The notes beneath the pieces were generated by a model that saw only the letters and a program-made list of their open reading frames with translations, did no database searches and was not told the origin of the DNA. Shown here one piece after another: positions 6,787-16,550 of a DNA stretch of 64,000 nt (positions are counted from its first letter, which is position 1; every line of letters starts with the position of its first letter). The position numbers and the translations under genes are program-made. Source of the DNA: Burkholderia sp. Ax-1724 (lineage in GTDB: Bacteria; Pseudomonadota; Gammaproteobacteria; Burkholderiales; Burkholderiaceae); contig NZ_VWWL01000019.1 of the NCBI RefSeq assembly GCF_011752995.1, forward strand, positions 1 to 64,000, read 5' to 3'.

Positions 6787-8790
6787 TCAGCGTCGACAGG
6801 TTATCGGCACGCGCAAACGCGCGTCCGCCTGTGCAAGCAGCGTATCGAGCACCGCCATTTCCACCGGCTTCACGAGATGCGCATGGAAGCCGGCCTCGCG
6901 CGTGCGTTTGAGATCGCTCGCATGGCCGAAGCCGGTCATCGCGGCAAACATCGTGCGGTCCAGTTCGGGCATCGCGCGCATTCCCGCGAGCGTCGCATAG
7001 CCGTCCATCTTCGGCATCGCGAGGTCGATCAGCGCGAGATGCGGCGCGAAGCGCGCCGCGATCGGCAGCGCCTGTTCGCCCTCGTAGGCGATACGCACCT
7101 CGTGGCCCTTGAGTTCGAGCAGCATCGCGAGGCTGTCGGCCGAATCGCGATTGTCGTCGACGAGCAGAACCCGCAGCGGTTCGACCTCGGGAGCCGCCAC
7201 ACCGGCGTCTTCGCCGGTGGCTTCGGCAAGTCCTCCGGCAAGCGGCAAGCTCAGCGTGAACGTGCTGCCAAGGCCCGGCCCCTCGCTGCTCGCGACGATG
7301 CTGCCGCCATGCATTTCGACGAGCGACTTGCATAGCGTGAGGCCGATGCCGAGACCGCCCTCGCCGAGTCCTTCGTGGTCCTTTTCCTGCGCGAACAGCT
7401 CGAAGATCCTGTCGAGCGAGCGCACCGGAATGCCACAACCGGGGTCGCGCACTTCGAGCACGGCCATACGGAAGTGGACGCGCCCCATCACGTCGATGCC
7501 ACACCCCTGCGGCGAGAATTTCGACGCATTGTGCAGCAGGTTCTGCAATACCTGCACGAGCCGCGTCATGTCGCCGCGAATGATGACGGGCTCGGCCGGC
7601 ACGTAAGCGGCGACACGCTGCTCGCGTGCATCGGTAAACGGCCGCGCGGCCTCGATCGCGCGCGTGACGAGCTCGCCGAGATCGACCCGCGCGATGCGCA
7701 GCTCGACCTTGTCCGACATGATGCGGCCGATGTCGAGCAGATCGTCGACGAGCCGCGTGAGGTGCGTGACCTGGCGGTCGATCAGGTCGCGCGCGAGGGC
7801 GAGCGCCGGGCTCAGGCCGGTTTCTATCTGCATCACGCCGACCGCGTTGCGCACTGGCGCGAGCGGATTGCGCAGCTCGTGCGCAAGCGTGGCGAGAAAT
7901 TCGCGCATGCGCTCGCCCGAGCGTTCGAGTTCTTCGCGGCGCCGCCGCTCGGTCAGATCGCGCGTGACTTTCGCAAAACCGCGCAGCCGCTTCGATTCGT
8001 CGTACACGGCCGTGATGATTACGTTGGCCCAGAACGTCGTGCCGTCCTTGCGCACGCGCCAGCCTTCGTCCTCGACGGTGCCGATCTGCCGGGCGATCGC
8101 GAGTTCGCGCGCGGGCTTGCCCGCCGCGGCTTCCTCGGGCAGGTAAAACAGCGAAAAATGACGCCCGACGATTTCGTCGTGCGTATAGCCCTTGATCCGC
8201 GCCGCGCCTGCATTCCAGCTCACCACGCAGCCTTGGGGATCGAGCATGAAAATCGCGTAGTCCTTGACGCTGTCGACGAGCAGACGAAAGCGCTCCTCGC
8301 TTTGCCGCAATGCTTCCAGATACTCGCGCTGCGCAGTCAGATCGCGCGTGATCTTCGCGAAGCCCGTGACCTCGCCCGCCGGGTTGCGGATGGCGGTAAT
8401 CACGACGTTCGACCAGAACGTCGTGCCGTCCTTTCGCACGCGCCAGCCTTCGTCCTCGAAACGGCCGGTCAGCGCGGCCTGCTCCAGTTCATACGTGGGC
8501 CAGCCACGCGCAACGGCCTCCTCGGCGTAGAAGCACGAGAAATGCTGACCGACGATTTCGCTCTCGGTATAGCCCGTGAACTTCTGCGCGCCGGCGTTCC
8601 AGCTGACGATACGGCCGCCCGCGTCGAGCAGGAAAATCGCGTAGTCCTCGATGGCCTGCACGAGCGACGAGTAATCGATGGTGCTAGCGATACTGGTTGC
8701 GGCGCCGCCTGGCGACGTCGACGCAACCTCGGCCTGCAACTGGGCGGGCTCGCCGTTTTCGCGAAAAGAAGGAATATCGGACTCGGTCAT
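6787..8790 (-). CDS. Hybrid sensor histidine kinase (PAS-PAS-HisKA-HATPase-REC)
   Basis: 667 aa from ATG 8790. Two similar PAS domains (about 40-155 and 170-280) share SWNAGA, DEGWRVRKDGTTFW and GFAK, suggesting internal duplication. HisKA box TLAHELRNP has the phosphorylated His near 304. HATPase N box QNLLHNASKF, G1 DPGCGIP and G2 GEGGLGIGLTL lie at about 416-485. A C-terminal receiver has VLLVDDN (541-547), the acceptor Asp in LIDLAMP (D589) and the KP pair near the end. There are no membrane segments, so it should be cytoplasmic and sense an internal cue such as redox, oxygen or a ligand. No partner regulator is adjacent. A GTG six bases upstream of this ATG is an alternative start. Confidence 0.92.
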   Translation of the reverse strand: MTESDIPSFRENGEPAQLQAEVASTSPGGAATSIASTIDYSSLVQAIEDYAIFLLDAGGRIVSWNAGAQKFTGYTESEIVGQHFSCFYAEEAVARGWPTYELEQAALTGRFEDEGWRVRKDGTTFWSNVVITAIRNPAGEVTGFAKITRDLTAQREYLEALRQSEERFRLLVDSVKDYAIFMLDPQGCVVSWNAGAARIKGYTHDEIVGRHFSLFYLPEEAAAGKPARELAIARQIGTVEDEGWRVRKDGTTFWANVIITAVYDESKRLRGFAKVTRDLTERRRREELERSGERMREFLATLAHELRNPLAPVRNAVGVMQIETGLSPALALARDLIDRQVTHLTRLVDDLLDIGRIMSDKVELRIARVDLGELVTRAIEAARPFTDAREQRVAAYVPAEPVIIRGDMTRLVQVLQNLLHNASKFSPQGCGIDVMGRVHFRMAVLEVRDPGCGIPVRSLDRIFELFAQEKDHEGLGEGGLGIGLTLCKSLVEMHGGSIVASSEGPGLGSTFTLSLPLAGGLAEATGEDAGVAAPEVEPLRVLLVDDNRDSADSLAMLLELKGHEVRIAYEGEQALPIAARFAPHLALIDLAMPKMDGYATLAGMRAMPELDRTMFAAMTGFGHASDLKRTREAGFHAHLVKPVEMAVLDTLLAQADARLRVPITCRR

Positions 8791-9072
8791 GGCATGCACG
8801 TATAAGGGTTGTTGTCTCAAGCATACGTTGTGCCCGGGCGGTGGCGCGTAGTCGAATGACGGGCGCCGCGCGATGCGTGCATGATCGGCCCCTCGGTTGG
8901 CCGGGGTGCACAGGCGCGTTGGCGGCACTGCGCGAATCTTTCGCAGATTTCAGGCTTATAAGGCGCACAGCTTATACACCGGGCCCTGCTTTGCCACTCC
9001 GTATTTACTGCAACGTTGCGCCGCGCCGCATGTCGTTGTACGCGTATTGCGGCGTACTATTTATCGGATTGC

Positions 9073-9255
9073 CTATTGGGTGATGTGCCGGACCAGCCGC
9101 CGCCACATTGCAACCGGATGCGCCCGATTGAAAAACATATTTGCGATCGTCTGCAGGATTTTCATCAGGATGCCAAAAGGAAGAGCGCGACCGCGCATGT
9201 CGCTACGGCATCGAGTCAGCCAGCCGGCCGGCAAATAACGCAGGACCGCGGTCAT
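9073..9255 (-). CDS. Possible small basic protein downstream of the ferredoxin reductase
   Basis: Open frame of 60 aa whose second half (MKILQTIANMFFNRAHPVAM, ending WRRLVRHITQ) could start at ATG 9165 as a 30-aa peptide. It is basic and amphipathic, and it lies 30 bases after the reductase stop. No ribosome site is visible at either ATG, so it may not be translated. An inverted repeat (GTACGC...GCGTAC, near 9038-9057) lies just beyond its stop. Confidence 0.3.
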   Translation of the reverse strand: MTAVLRYLPAGWLTRCRSDMRGRALPFGILMKILQTIANMFFNRAHPVAMWRRLVRHITQ

Positions 9256-9284
9256 GTGCGGCAAACCGTTCAGCGGCCCACCGC

Positions 9285-10331
9285 TCACCCCGCCGAACCG
9301 ATCTTTTCCGCGAGCTTCGCGTCGTAACTCGAATGGACGTGTACGCGTTTTTTGTCCGGATACGCATAGCCATATGCCTTGCGCAACGCGAGCGACGCTT
9401 CGTGAAAGCCCGACAGAATGAGCTTCTGTTTGTTCGGATAATTCGCGATGTCGCCGACCGCGAAGATGCCGGGCCGCGAACTTTCGTAGTTCGACGTATC
9501 GACGTCGATACGTCCGCCGTGAAGCGTCAGCCCCCACTGCGCGATCGGGCCGAGGTCGGCGACAAGTCCATACAGCGCGATCAGATGCTCGGTCTCGATC
9601 TGCGTCTCGCCGTCGATATGCCGCAGCGTCAGCGATTTCAATGCGCCGTCCTCGACGCCGAGTCCCGCGATCGCGCCGACGACGAAGTCCATCTCGCCCG
9701 CGTCGACCGCGCGCCGCATCTGCGCGACGCTCGAATCGGCCGCGCTGAAACCGGCGCGCCGATGCACGAGCGTGACGCGCCGCGCGACCCCGCGCAAGGC
9801 GAGTGCCCAGTCGAGCGCGGAATCGCCGCCGCCCGCGACGACCACGCGCTTGCCGGCGAAATCGGCGAGCCGCGGCACGCTGTAGTGCACGTGGCGCTTT
9901 TCGAGCGGCGCGGCTTCGGGAAGCACGAGTTTTTGCGGCACGAATGCGCCGTTGCCGGCGGCGAGCAGGATCGCCGCGACATCGAAGACGAGGCCGCGAT
10001 GCGTGCGCACGGTCCAGCGTCCGTCGTCGCGCTGCTCGACCGTTTCGACGCGCTGGTCGAGATGGATCGGCACGTCGAACGGCTTCACCTGCGCCTGTAG
10101 ACGCTCGACCAGTTCGCGCGCGGTACACGACGCAATCGCGGGAATGTCGTAGATCGGCTTGTCGGGATAGAGCTCGATGCACTGGCCGCCGACCCGGCCG
10201 AGCCCATCGACGATCTGGCAGGTGAGACCGATCACACCGGCCTCGAACGCGGCGAACAGGCCCACGGGACCGGCGCCGACGATCAGGACATCGGTGCGGA
10301 TCGGTTGCGATAGGTCGGCGGTGGCGCTCAT
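9285..10331 (-). CDS. Ferredoxin/flavodoxin-NADP+ reductase, thioredoxin-reductase-like type
   Basis: 348 aa. FAD-binding GxGxxG motif at the N-terminus (VLIVGAGPVGLFAAFEAG), then VGGQCIELYPDKPIYDIPA, typical of the TrxR-like FNR group found in Gram-positives and Burkholderia. The NAD(P)H site is VVAGGGDSALDWA. The CxxC redox pair of true thioredoxin reductase is absent, which separates it from TrxB. C-terminal FAVGDIANYPNKQKLILSGF closes the FAD site. It moves electrons between NADPH and ferredoxin or flavodoxin in the cytoplasm. Transcribed alone or with the doubtful small frame downstream. Confidence 0.9.
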   Translation of the reverse strand: MSATADLSQPIRTDVLIVGAGPVGLFAAFEAGVIGLTCQIVDGLGRVGGQCIELYPDKPIYDIPAIASCTARELVERLQAQVKPFDVPIHLDQRVETVEQRDDGRWTVRTHRGLVFDVAAILLAAGNGAFVPQKLVLPEAAPLEKRHVHYSVPRLADFAGKRVVVAGGGDSALDWALALRGVARRVTLVHRRAGFSAADSSVAQMRRAVDAGEMDFVVGAIAGLGVEDGALKSLTLRHIDGETQIETEHLIALYGLVADLGPIAQWGLTLHGGRIDVDTSNYESSRPGIFAVGDIANYPNKQKLILSGFHEASLALRKAYGYAYPDKKRVHVHSSYDAKLAEKIGSAG

Positions 10332-10543
10332 GGGCGGGTTCTCCGGGTCCGGGAAGCATCGATAAAAACGACGGCAGGCGCGCGCGCAATCAAAACGCGC
10401 AACGGCAATCAGACTGCCGATAACCCACCATACCGAATCGCCCGAACAGCGGCAACGATGCCATCGTCGGCGGTAAGGATGCTCAACGCGCTCGATGCGC
10501 GTTCAGCACCCCGCAAACGCCGTGCCCCACCCATGCCTTCCGG

Positions 10544-11404
10544 TCACTCGCCGATCCACGAACCGCGCAGATCGCTGTCGTGCAGCAATTGCAGCAGCGT
10601 GCCCGCCGGGCGGCTCAGGCGCTTCGCCGCGAGCGCGATGAATTCCACCGACGGCAGCGTCGGCAGCGCGGCCGCGTTCAGCGGCGCCGCGAGCCCGCGC
10701 GCGACGAGGTACTGCGGACACACCGTAATGCCGAGCCCGCCGCGCGCGGCCGCGATGCTGCCCGAGTGACTGCTGCTTGTGCAGACCACTTGCCAGCTCG
10801 CGCCCGCCTCCGCCAGCGCGTCGAGCACGACCGCGCGCGTCACGCTCGGCTCGGCGGCGAGGATCAGCGGCAGCGGCTGCCCCGGATCGACGAGCGTGCC
10901 CGTGCGCGCGAGCCATTCGAGCCGCCCGGAGAACAGCGGCACGCCGCGCCTGTCGCCGAGCCGGCGCTTGCCGACCAGCAGATCGATCGCGCCCGCGTCG
11001 AGCAGTTCGTACAGCCGGCCGGTCATGCCGATCGTGATTTCGAGCTCGACGTCGGGATGCGCGTTGCGAAATGCCGCCAGCACGGTCGGCAGCGGACCGA
11101 GCGCGATGTCGTCCGACGAGCCGAGCCGCACGCGTCCCTTGAGGCGCGGCGCGCGAAACTGCGATTCCGCGCGCGACAGCGCCTGCAGGATCACGCTCGC
11201 ATGCGCGAGCATGGCTTCGCCGTCGAGCGTCAGCGCGAGCGAATGCGTGTCGCGCACGAACAGGCGCCGGCCCACGCTCTGTTCGAGCCGCCGGACATGT
11301 TCGCTGACGCTCGACTGCGTGAGATTGAGCCGCCGCCCCGCCTCGGTGAAGCTATGGCAGGCCGCGACGGTCGAGAAGGTTTTGAGCCAGATCGGATTGA
11401 GCAT
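10544..11404 (-). CDS. LysR-type transcriptional regulator
   Basis: 286 aa. N-terminal winged helix-turn-helix MLNPIWLKTFSTVAACHSFTEAGRRLNLTQSSVSEHVRRLE (split here only by reading) is the LysR DNA-binding domain; the remainder is a periplasmic-binding-fold effector domain. It is divergent from the MdtD-like exporter at 11652 with a 247-base gap, so that exporter is the likely target by the usual LysR layout. Effector unknown. Confidence 0.88.
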   Translation of the reverse strand: MLNPIWLKTFSTVAACHSFTEAGRRLNLTQSSVSEHVRRLEQSVGRRLFVRDTHSLALTLDGEAMLAHASVILQALSRAESQFRAPRLKGRVRLGSSDDIALGPLPTVLAAFRNAHPDVELEITIGMTGRLYELLDAGAIDLLVGKRRLGDRRGVPLFSGRLEWLARTGTLVDPGQPLPLILAAEPSVTRAVVLDALAEAGASWQVVCTSSSHSGSIAAARGGLGITVCPQYLVARGLAAPLNAAALPTLPSVEFIALAAKRLSRPAGTLLQLLHDSDLRGSWIGE

Positions 11405-11651
11405 GCGGCATTGTCGCGCTGCTTATCGGCAAAGTCGATAACAGTCAGCAAACCTAGTGGGGTTCCCGATTGACGGAGATGTCAATAAGATGACGGAATT
11501 CCCGCTTACCCGGCTCGGGCGGCACACTGTGACCGAGATCGCACAGGTACGCCGCGACCTTCCCGCCGCGGCGTATTGGTTCCTTCGCGTTCCTTCGGTC
11601 GCCACCATGGCCAACGCACCGGCCACTGCCGCCGCATCGCGCCGTCGAAAA

Positions 11652-13052
11652 ATGACCAAGGATTCTTCCCACTCCGCGCTACTCTGGATCGTCGCCGCCG
11701 GCTTCTTCATGCAGTCGCTCGACACGACGATCGTCAACACCGCCCTGCCCTCGATCGCGAACAGCCTGCACGTCGCGCCGCTCGCGATGCAGCCCATCGT
11801 GGTCGCCTACACGCTGACGATGGCGATGCTCACGCCCGCCTCCGGCTGGCTCGCCGACCGCTTCGGTTCGCGCCGCGTCTACTTCGCGGCGATTCTCGTG
11901 TTCGTGCTCGGCTCGCTGTGCTGCGCGAGCGCGCATACGCTCGGCCAGCTCGTGCTCGCGCGCGTGCTGCAAGGCCTCGGCGGCTCGATGCTGCTGCCGA
12001 TCGGACGGCTCGCGGTGCTGCGCAGCGTATCGGGCGAGCAGTACGTCTCGGCGCTCGCGTTCGTGTCGATCGCGGGCCAGTTGGGGCCGATCGCCGGGCC
12101 GACGCTCGGCGGCTGGTTCGTGCAGGCGATCACGTGGCACTGGATCTTCCTCATCAACGTGCCGATCGGCATCGTCGGTCTGTATGCGGTGCAGCGCTAT
12201 CTGCCCTCGCACGACGCAACCAAAGCGCCGCCGTTCGACTTCATCGGCTGCATTCTGCTGTCGCTGTGCATGATCGCGTTTTCGCTCGCGATCGACGCGC
12301 CGGTGCCCTCGCATCGCGCGGCATGGTCGGCGGGCCTGTTCGCGCTGGCGGTCGCGAGCGCGCTCGCCTACATTCCGTACGCGAAGCATCGGCGCGATCC
12401 GCTCTTCAGGCTCTCGCTATTCGGCGAGCCGAATTTCAGCGTCGGGCTGATCGGCAATCTCGTCTGCCGGGTCGGTTCGAGCGCCGTGCCGTTTCTCGTG
12501 CCGCTGCTGTTGCAATTGCAACTCGGTTATTCGCCGCTGCATTCGGGCCTCATGATGTTGCCCGCGGCCCTGGCCGGCACGCTCTCCAAGCGCTGGATCG
12601 CGCCGCTCGTGCGCCGCTACGGCTACGAGACGTTCCTGCTCGTCAACACGATCATCGTCGGCTCGTCGATCGTCGCGTTCTCGCTGATTTCGCGCGGCAC
12701 GCCGCTGATCGTCGAGATCGTGATCCTCGCGGTATTCGGCGCGGCCAATTCGATGCAGTTCGCGGCGATGAACAGCGTCACGCTCAAGGACCTCTCGCAC
12801 GAAGACGCCGGCGCCGGCAACAGCCTGTTCTCGATGGTGCAGATGCTCGCGATCGGCCTCGGCGTATCGATCGGCGGCGGGCTCGTGAACCTGTTCTCCG
12901 CGCAATGGGGTTCGGCGGCGCTCGGCTTTCGCCTCGCGTTCGTCTGCGTGGGCGTGATTACGCTCGTGTCCGCGTGGGTCTTCCGTCACCTCGATCATCC
13001 GTCCGGCACGCCCGCGATTCGCGGCCAGGCGGCGCCAAGCACGGGGCGTTGA
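11652..13052 (+). CDS. mdtD: MFS multidrug exporter, MdtD-like (DHA2 family)
   Basis: 466 aa from ATG 11652. MTKDSSHSALLWIVAAGFF and MQSLDTTIVNTALPSIANSL match the N-terminus of E. coli MdtD (471 aa) closely; PASGWLADRFGSRRVYF is MFS motif A and VLQGLGGSMLLPIGRLAVLR the motif C region. Inner-membrane proton-driven exporter with about 14 helices expected. The frame is open further upstream (ATG 11607 adds 15 residues), but the MdtD alignment favours 11652; no clear ribosome site. The LysR gene at 10544-11404 is divergent and likely regulates it. Confidence 0.85.
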   Translation: MTKDSSHSALLWIVAAGFFMQSLDTTIVNTALPSIANSLHVAPLAMQPIVVAYTLTMAMLTPASGWLADRFGSRRVYFAAILVFVLGSLCCASAHTLGQLVLARVLQGLGGSMLLPIGRLAVLRSVSGEQYVSALAFVSIAGQLGPIAGPTLGGWFVQAITWHWIFLINVPIGIVGLYAVQRYLPSHDATKAPPFDFIGCILLSLCMIAFSLAIDAPVPSHRAAWSAGLFALAVASALAYIPYAKHRRDPLFRLSLFGEPNFSVGLIGNLVCRVGSSAVPFLVPLLLQLQLGYSPLHSGLMMLPAALAGTLSKRWIAPLVRRYGYETFLLVNTIIVGSSIVAFSLISRGTPLIVEIVILAVFGAANSMQFAAMNSVTLKDLSHEDAGAGNSLFSMVQMLAIGLGVSIGGGLVNLFSAQWGSAALGFRLAFVCVGVITLVSAWVFRHLDHPSGTPAIRGQAAPSTGR

Positions 13053-13269
13053 GCGAAGCCCATGGGCGCACGTGCGCTGACACGCGGCGGTTGAACGACT
13101 GGGTTTGCGTTGCGGGCTCGCCGGAGCATTGGCATAACGCCGAGCGCCGCATCTCGGTCGTGAGACGCGCCATGGTTGCGCGCGCCTCACGCGAGGATCG
13201 ACGACCGGCCCGCAACCCGCCTCGAACCTTCGCTCTTCATTGCGAAATCACAGCGGATTCACTGAGGAA

Positions 13270-14892
13270 TCAGCGCCGCTCCTGTCTCGCATGCCCCTGC
13301 GGATGAGCTGCCGCGTGAGCCCGTGCGGGATGCGGGTGCGGCGCATGTCCCGCTGGCCTCGGCGCCTGTGCCGGGCTCGGCGCTTCGTGCTGCTGCATCT
13401 CGTGCTGCTGAGGCTGCGGGGTCGGTGCGGGCTGCACATTGCGCTGCGCCTCTGCCTCGCTGCGCTGCTCCGCTTCCTGCCGCATCGGCATGTCATGCGT
13501 CGTGCCGTTCGCTGCGTTCGGCTCATGCGCTCCGTTGGGACCCGGCATCGCATCGGCGGGTGGATGAGCCGCGCCTTGAGGCGGTTCGCCACGCTGGGCA
13601 TGCATCTGCGCCACGGAATGCTGCGCGCCGGAAGGCGTACCCATGGCGTTCGGATGGTTCCCGCCCGCATGCGACGTCGGCCGCTCGCCGGGCTGCGCGG
13701 CGTTCGCGCCGAAATGCGGCATGGACATCGTGGCCGGATTCCCCCGAGCCGCCTGCTCGCGCATCTGCTGCGCGGCCGCATTCCCGGCAGGCGGCGCACC
13801 GCGATTGATCAGGTTGCCGACGTTGTTATTGGTCGTGCCGTAGTTGTTCGTGATCCGCGTGTTGTGGACGTTGTTGATGTTATTGACGACGGTCGTCGAC
13901 TTCGAGATATAGGTCTTGTGGTCATACACCACGGCCGGCCGCTGCCAGTTGCCCCACGCGGGACCGCCCGCATGCGGTGCGCCCCAGTTCACGTCCCAGG
14001 CGTGCCAGCCCCAGTCGTGGTGGCTGAACAGCGCGCCAACGGCAATGCCTACGCCGAACGACAGCACGCCCGCCGTCACCACCGCGCCCGTGCCGTAGAC
14101 CGGCCGGTAGGCATAGCCCGGGTAGACGGCGGCGGTGCCGTAGACGACAGCCGGGTTGTAGACCGGCACATAGACCATGTCGGGACGGGTCGGCTCGATC
14201 ACGATGGTCTGCGGCGGCGGCGGCACGATCGGCGGTCCTTCATAAATCGCCGGGCCGCTGGGCGCCGGCGTATAGGACGGCGGCGGCGCGCTCTGCGTGG
14301 TCTGTGTGACGCGCAACTGGCTGCCCGAGCTGAGATGGTTCGCCGACTTCGCACGCTGGCGCATCACCTGGATGGCGTTCAGCACGTCGTTCGGATCGTG
14401 GTAGTAGGCCTGACCGAGCGCGGTGGTCCACTCCATGTTCGACGCCATCTGCGAGAGCGTCGCCGGGAATGCCGCAAGCGCCTTGACGGACGCGTCCCAC
14501 GGCTGCGCATCCGCGGCCGACGTCAGCGCGGTGCCCTTGAGCGTCGGGTTCTGTCCGAGCCATGTGTTGGCGGCCTCAATCTGGTCCGGGTAAGTCGAGC
14601 CGGCCAGCACCAGCGCGACGAGCTTGTCCGGAAACAGCGCGATCGGCGCGACCAGCTGGTAGAGCTGGTCCGCGCTCGGCGGCGTGTAGGCGACCGGCGC
14701 CGGCTGCGCGGCCGAGGCGGCGCTGGCCGCATCGGCTACGCTCGCGGCGGCCGGTTGACTCGCGGCCGGGACATTGTCGTTGCTGTCATTACTCTTCTGG
14801 TTGCAGGCACTTAGACCGAGTAGTGCAATCACGAGTGACGACGCGACGAGTGTTCGGGCATGGCGATCATAAAACGGCAAAGTTTTTTTCAT
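13270..14892 (-). CDS. DUF3300 lipoprotein
   Basis: 540 aa from ATG 14892, with AAGGACA as ribosome site. Lipoprotein signal ending LLGLSAC, so Cys30 would be lipidated. An Ala/Ser linker leads into the DUF3300 domain (SADQLYQLVAPIALFPDKLV, LAGSTYPDQIEAANTWL). The C-terminal 200 residues are low-complexity: Asn-rich (VVNNINNVHNTRITNNYGTT), then Pro/Gln/His-rich up to the end. Probably anchored in the envelope; function unknown. The frame extends upstream to MFHPL, but the signal peptide and ribosome site fix the start. Confidence 0.88.
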   Translation of the reverse strand: MKKTLPFYDRHARTLVASSLVIALLGLSACNQKSNDSNDNVPAASQPAAASVADAASAASAAQPAPVAYTPPSADQLYQLVAPIALFPDKLVALVLAGSTYPDQIEAANTWLGQNPTLKGTALTSAADAQPWDASVKALAAFPATLSQMASNMEWTTALGQAYYHDPNDVLNAIQVMRQRAKSANHLSSGSQLRVTQTTQSAPPPSYTPAPSGPAIYEGPPIVPPPPQTIVIEPTRPDMVYVPVYNPAVVYGTAAVYPGYAYRPVYGTGAVVTAGVLSFGVGIAVGALFSHHDWGWHAWDVNWGAPHAGGPAWGNWQRPAVVYDHKTYISKSTTVVNNINNVHNTRITNNYGTTNNNVGNLINRGAPPAGNAAAQQMREQAARGNPATMSMPHFGANAAQPGERPTSHAGGNHPNAMGTPSGAQHSVAQMHAQRGEPPQGAAHPPADAMPGPNGAHEPNAANGTTHDMPMRQEAEQRSEAEAQRNVQPAPTPQPQQHEMQQHEAPSPAQAPRPAGHAPHPHPARAHAAAHPQGHARQERR

Positions 14893-15433
14893 GACATTGT
14901 CCTTATCGGCGTGTTGATTTGGCGTGTTGATCTGGAATGGTCGTATTGACAGTAACGACCTTTGAACCGGCTTCGTGCACTTCTCCCGTCGGTCTTTATG
15001 TAACAGTCTGTGCGCGCCGCGCGGCACGATCGCCGGGGAAACGCCCGGACCGGTAACGGTCAGACGAGCGGTGCCTTCAGGCGGAGCTGGCCCACCCCCG
15101 TGTTTGAACTCGAGCCATCCGGTAACAAAAATACCGCCCGTCGATAGCGGGTGAAACATCGTTTTTTCCGAAACCGGATTGCCCGACCGGAATGGCGATT
15201 ATCGATAATATTTATTCGCCAGTTTTTAATATTTTAAAAAACAGCATTAAAGATTAATCGGGATTTTTTGCTTGACGCGTATAGCATGCACTGCCACTAT
15301 AAAATTACGCTAATAGCCGTTTTTTCACGAGTCAAGAAAAAACGATTTGATACATCTATTTACGATTTCGGGAAAGGTAAACGCACTACCGGCGTGCGAG
15401 GTCCGCCATGTTTCCTGGCCTGAACGAAACCCA
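14893..15433. other. AT-rich intergenic region with inverted repeats
   Basis: 540 bases with no supported gene, unusually AT-rich at 15180-15350. It holds a 9-bp inverted repeat CGTTTTTTC...GAAAAAACG (15318-15344), a further copy of CGTTTTTTC (15160-15168), and a dyad of TTTTTAATATTTTAAAAA type near 15223-15240. On the plus strand TTGACG-17-CACTAT (about 15273-15301) is promoter-like, but no frame follows it. Confidence 0.5.
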
Positions 15434-16360
15434 TCACGACGCAACAGACCGGATGCAAGCCGCAACGAGCAACGCTTCGAGCCAATCCGCGAAAACGTGC
15501 AGGCGACGGGAGAGTTGCTGCCGCTGCGGGTAAAGCAACATCATGGGCATGGGCGCTGCACGATACGCACCGAGAATTTCCACGAGTTCGCCCGTCCGCA
15601 AATGCGCTTGCACGTCATAGGCAGGAATCTGAATGAGACCGACACCCGACAGGCAGCACGCGATATACGCTTCCGCACTATTGACGCTGACCCGGCACCT
15701 GAGCGGCATCGCCCGCCTCACGCCGCCTTCCATCCATTCCCATGACGCAACCTGCGCGCTGGACCGCGAGGTGTAGCCCACCATCCAGTGATCGTCGAGA
15801 TCCTCGGGACGCTCGGGCACACCATGACGCTGCAGATAGGCCGGACTCGCCACATTGATGAGCGCCAGGTCACCCACGCTGCGCGCGGACAGCGCTGAGT
15901 TATGCGCAGAATTGGGCGGCGTACCGACCCGCAGCACGCAATCGACTCGCTCCTCGACCAGGTCGATGACGCGATCCGTCATGCCGATCTCGATATCGAT
16001 CTGCGGATATCGCTCGAGGAAGCCGGGCAGCGCCGGCGCAACGATCAGACGGCCGATGCGCGCGGGCATGTCCACGCGCAACTTGCCGCTGGGCGTGCTG
16101 CGCGTCTGGCGGAACAGATTTTCCGTGTCCTCCATGTCGGCGATCAGATGCAGGCAACGCTCGTATAAGGCCGAGCCATCGAGCGTGGCCGACACCTTGC
16201 GCGTCGTCCGGTGCAGCAGGCGCGTGCCGAGACGGCCCTCGAGCTCCTGGATGGCAGCGGACACGGAAGAACGCGGCATCGCCAGGGTGTCGGCGGCTCG
16301 CGTGAAATTGGCGCACTCCACGACGCGGGCAAAGATACGGAGCAGGTCGATTCGGTCCAT
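15434..16360 (-). CDS. LysR-type transcriptional regulator
   Basis: 308 aa. DNA-binding domain MDRIDLLRIFARVVECANFT / AADTLAMPRSSVSAAIQELE followed by GTRLLHRTTRKVS, the CrgA-like LysR subgroup, then an effector domain. Divergent from the SDR gene at 16551 (190-base gap), its probable target. It resembles the second LysR at 17509 in subgroup, so the SDR is bracketed by two regulators of the same class. Confidence 0.9.
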   Translation of the reverse strand: MDRIDLLRIFARVVECANFTRAADTLAMPRSSVSAAIQELEGRLGTRLLHRTTRKVSATLDGSALYERCLHLIADMEDTENLFRQTRSTPSGKLRVDMPARIGRLIVAPALPGFLERYPQIDIEIGMTDRVIDLVEERVDCVLRVGTPPNSAHNSALSARSVGDLALINVASPAYLQRHGVPERPEDLDDHWMVGYTSRSSAQVASWEWMEGGVRRAMPLRCRVSVNSAEAYIACCLSGVGLIQIPAYDVQAHLRTGELVEILGAYRAAPMPMMLLYPQRQQLSRRLHVFADWLEALLVAACIRSVAS

Positions 16361-16550
16361 AGGCGTATTCGCAGACGAGCGGCAGACGAGCGTCGCTCGC
16401 CTGAACAGGTGACGCTGGCGCGTGCAATTGGTCGGTATTTCTGTTCAGTCCTGTCAGAACCAAGGGCTTTATCTGTTTTTTAAGGACTATATCATCGGTG
16501 AATCACGCGGTTGCATGTCGCACACCGCACAACTTCGACGGAGACACGAT

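Noticed and set aside
5213..7000. 595-aa plus-strand frame across the first MFS gene
   Set aside because: Arg-rich out-of-frame reading of the MFS gene.
11576..13306. 576-aa frame over the MdtD gene
   Set aside because: Out-of-frame shadow with Arg-rich composition.
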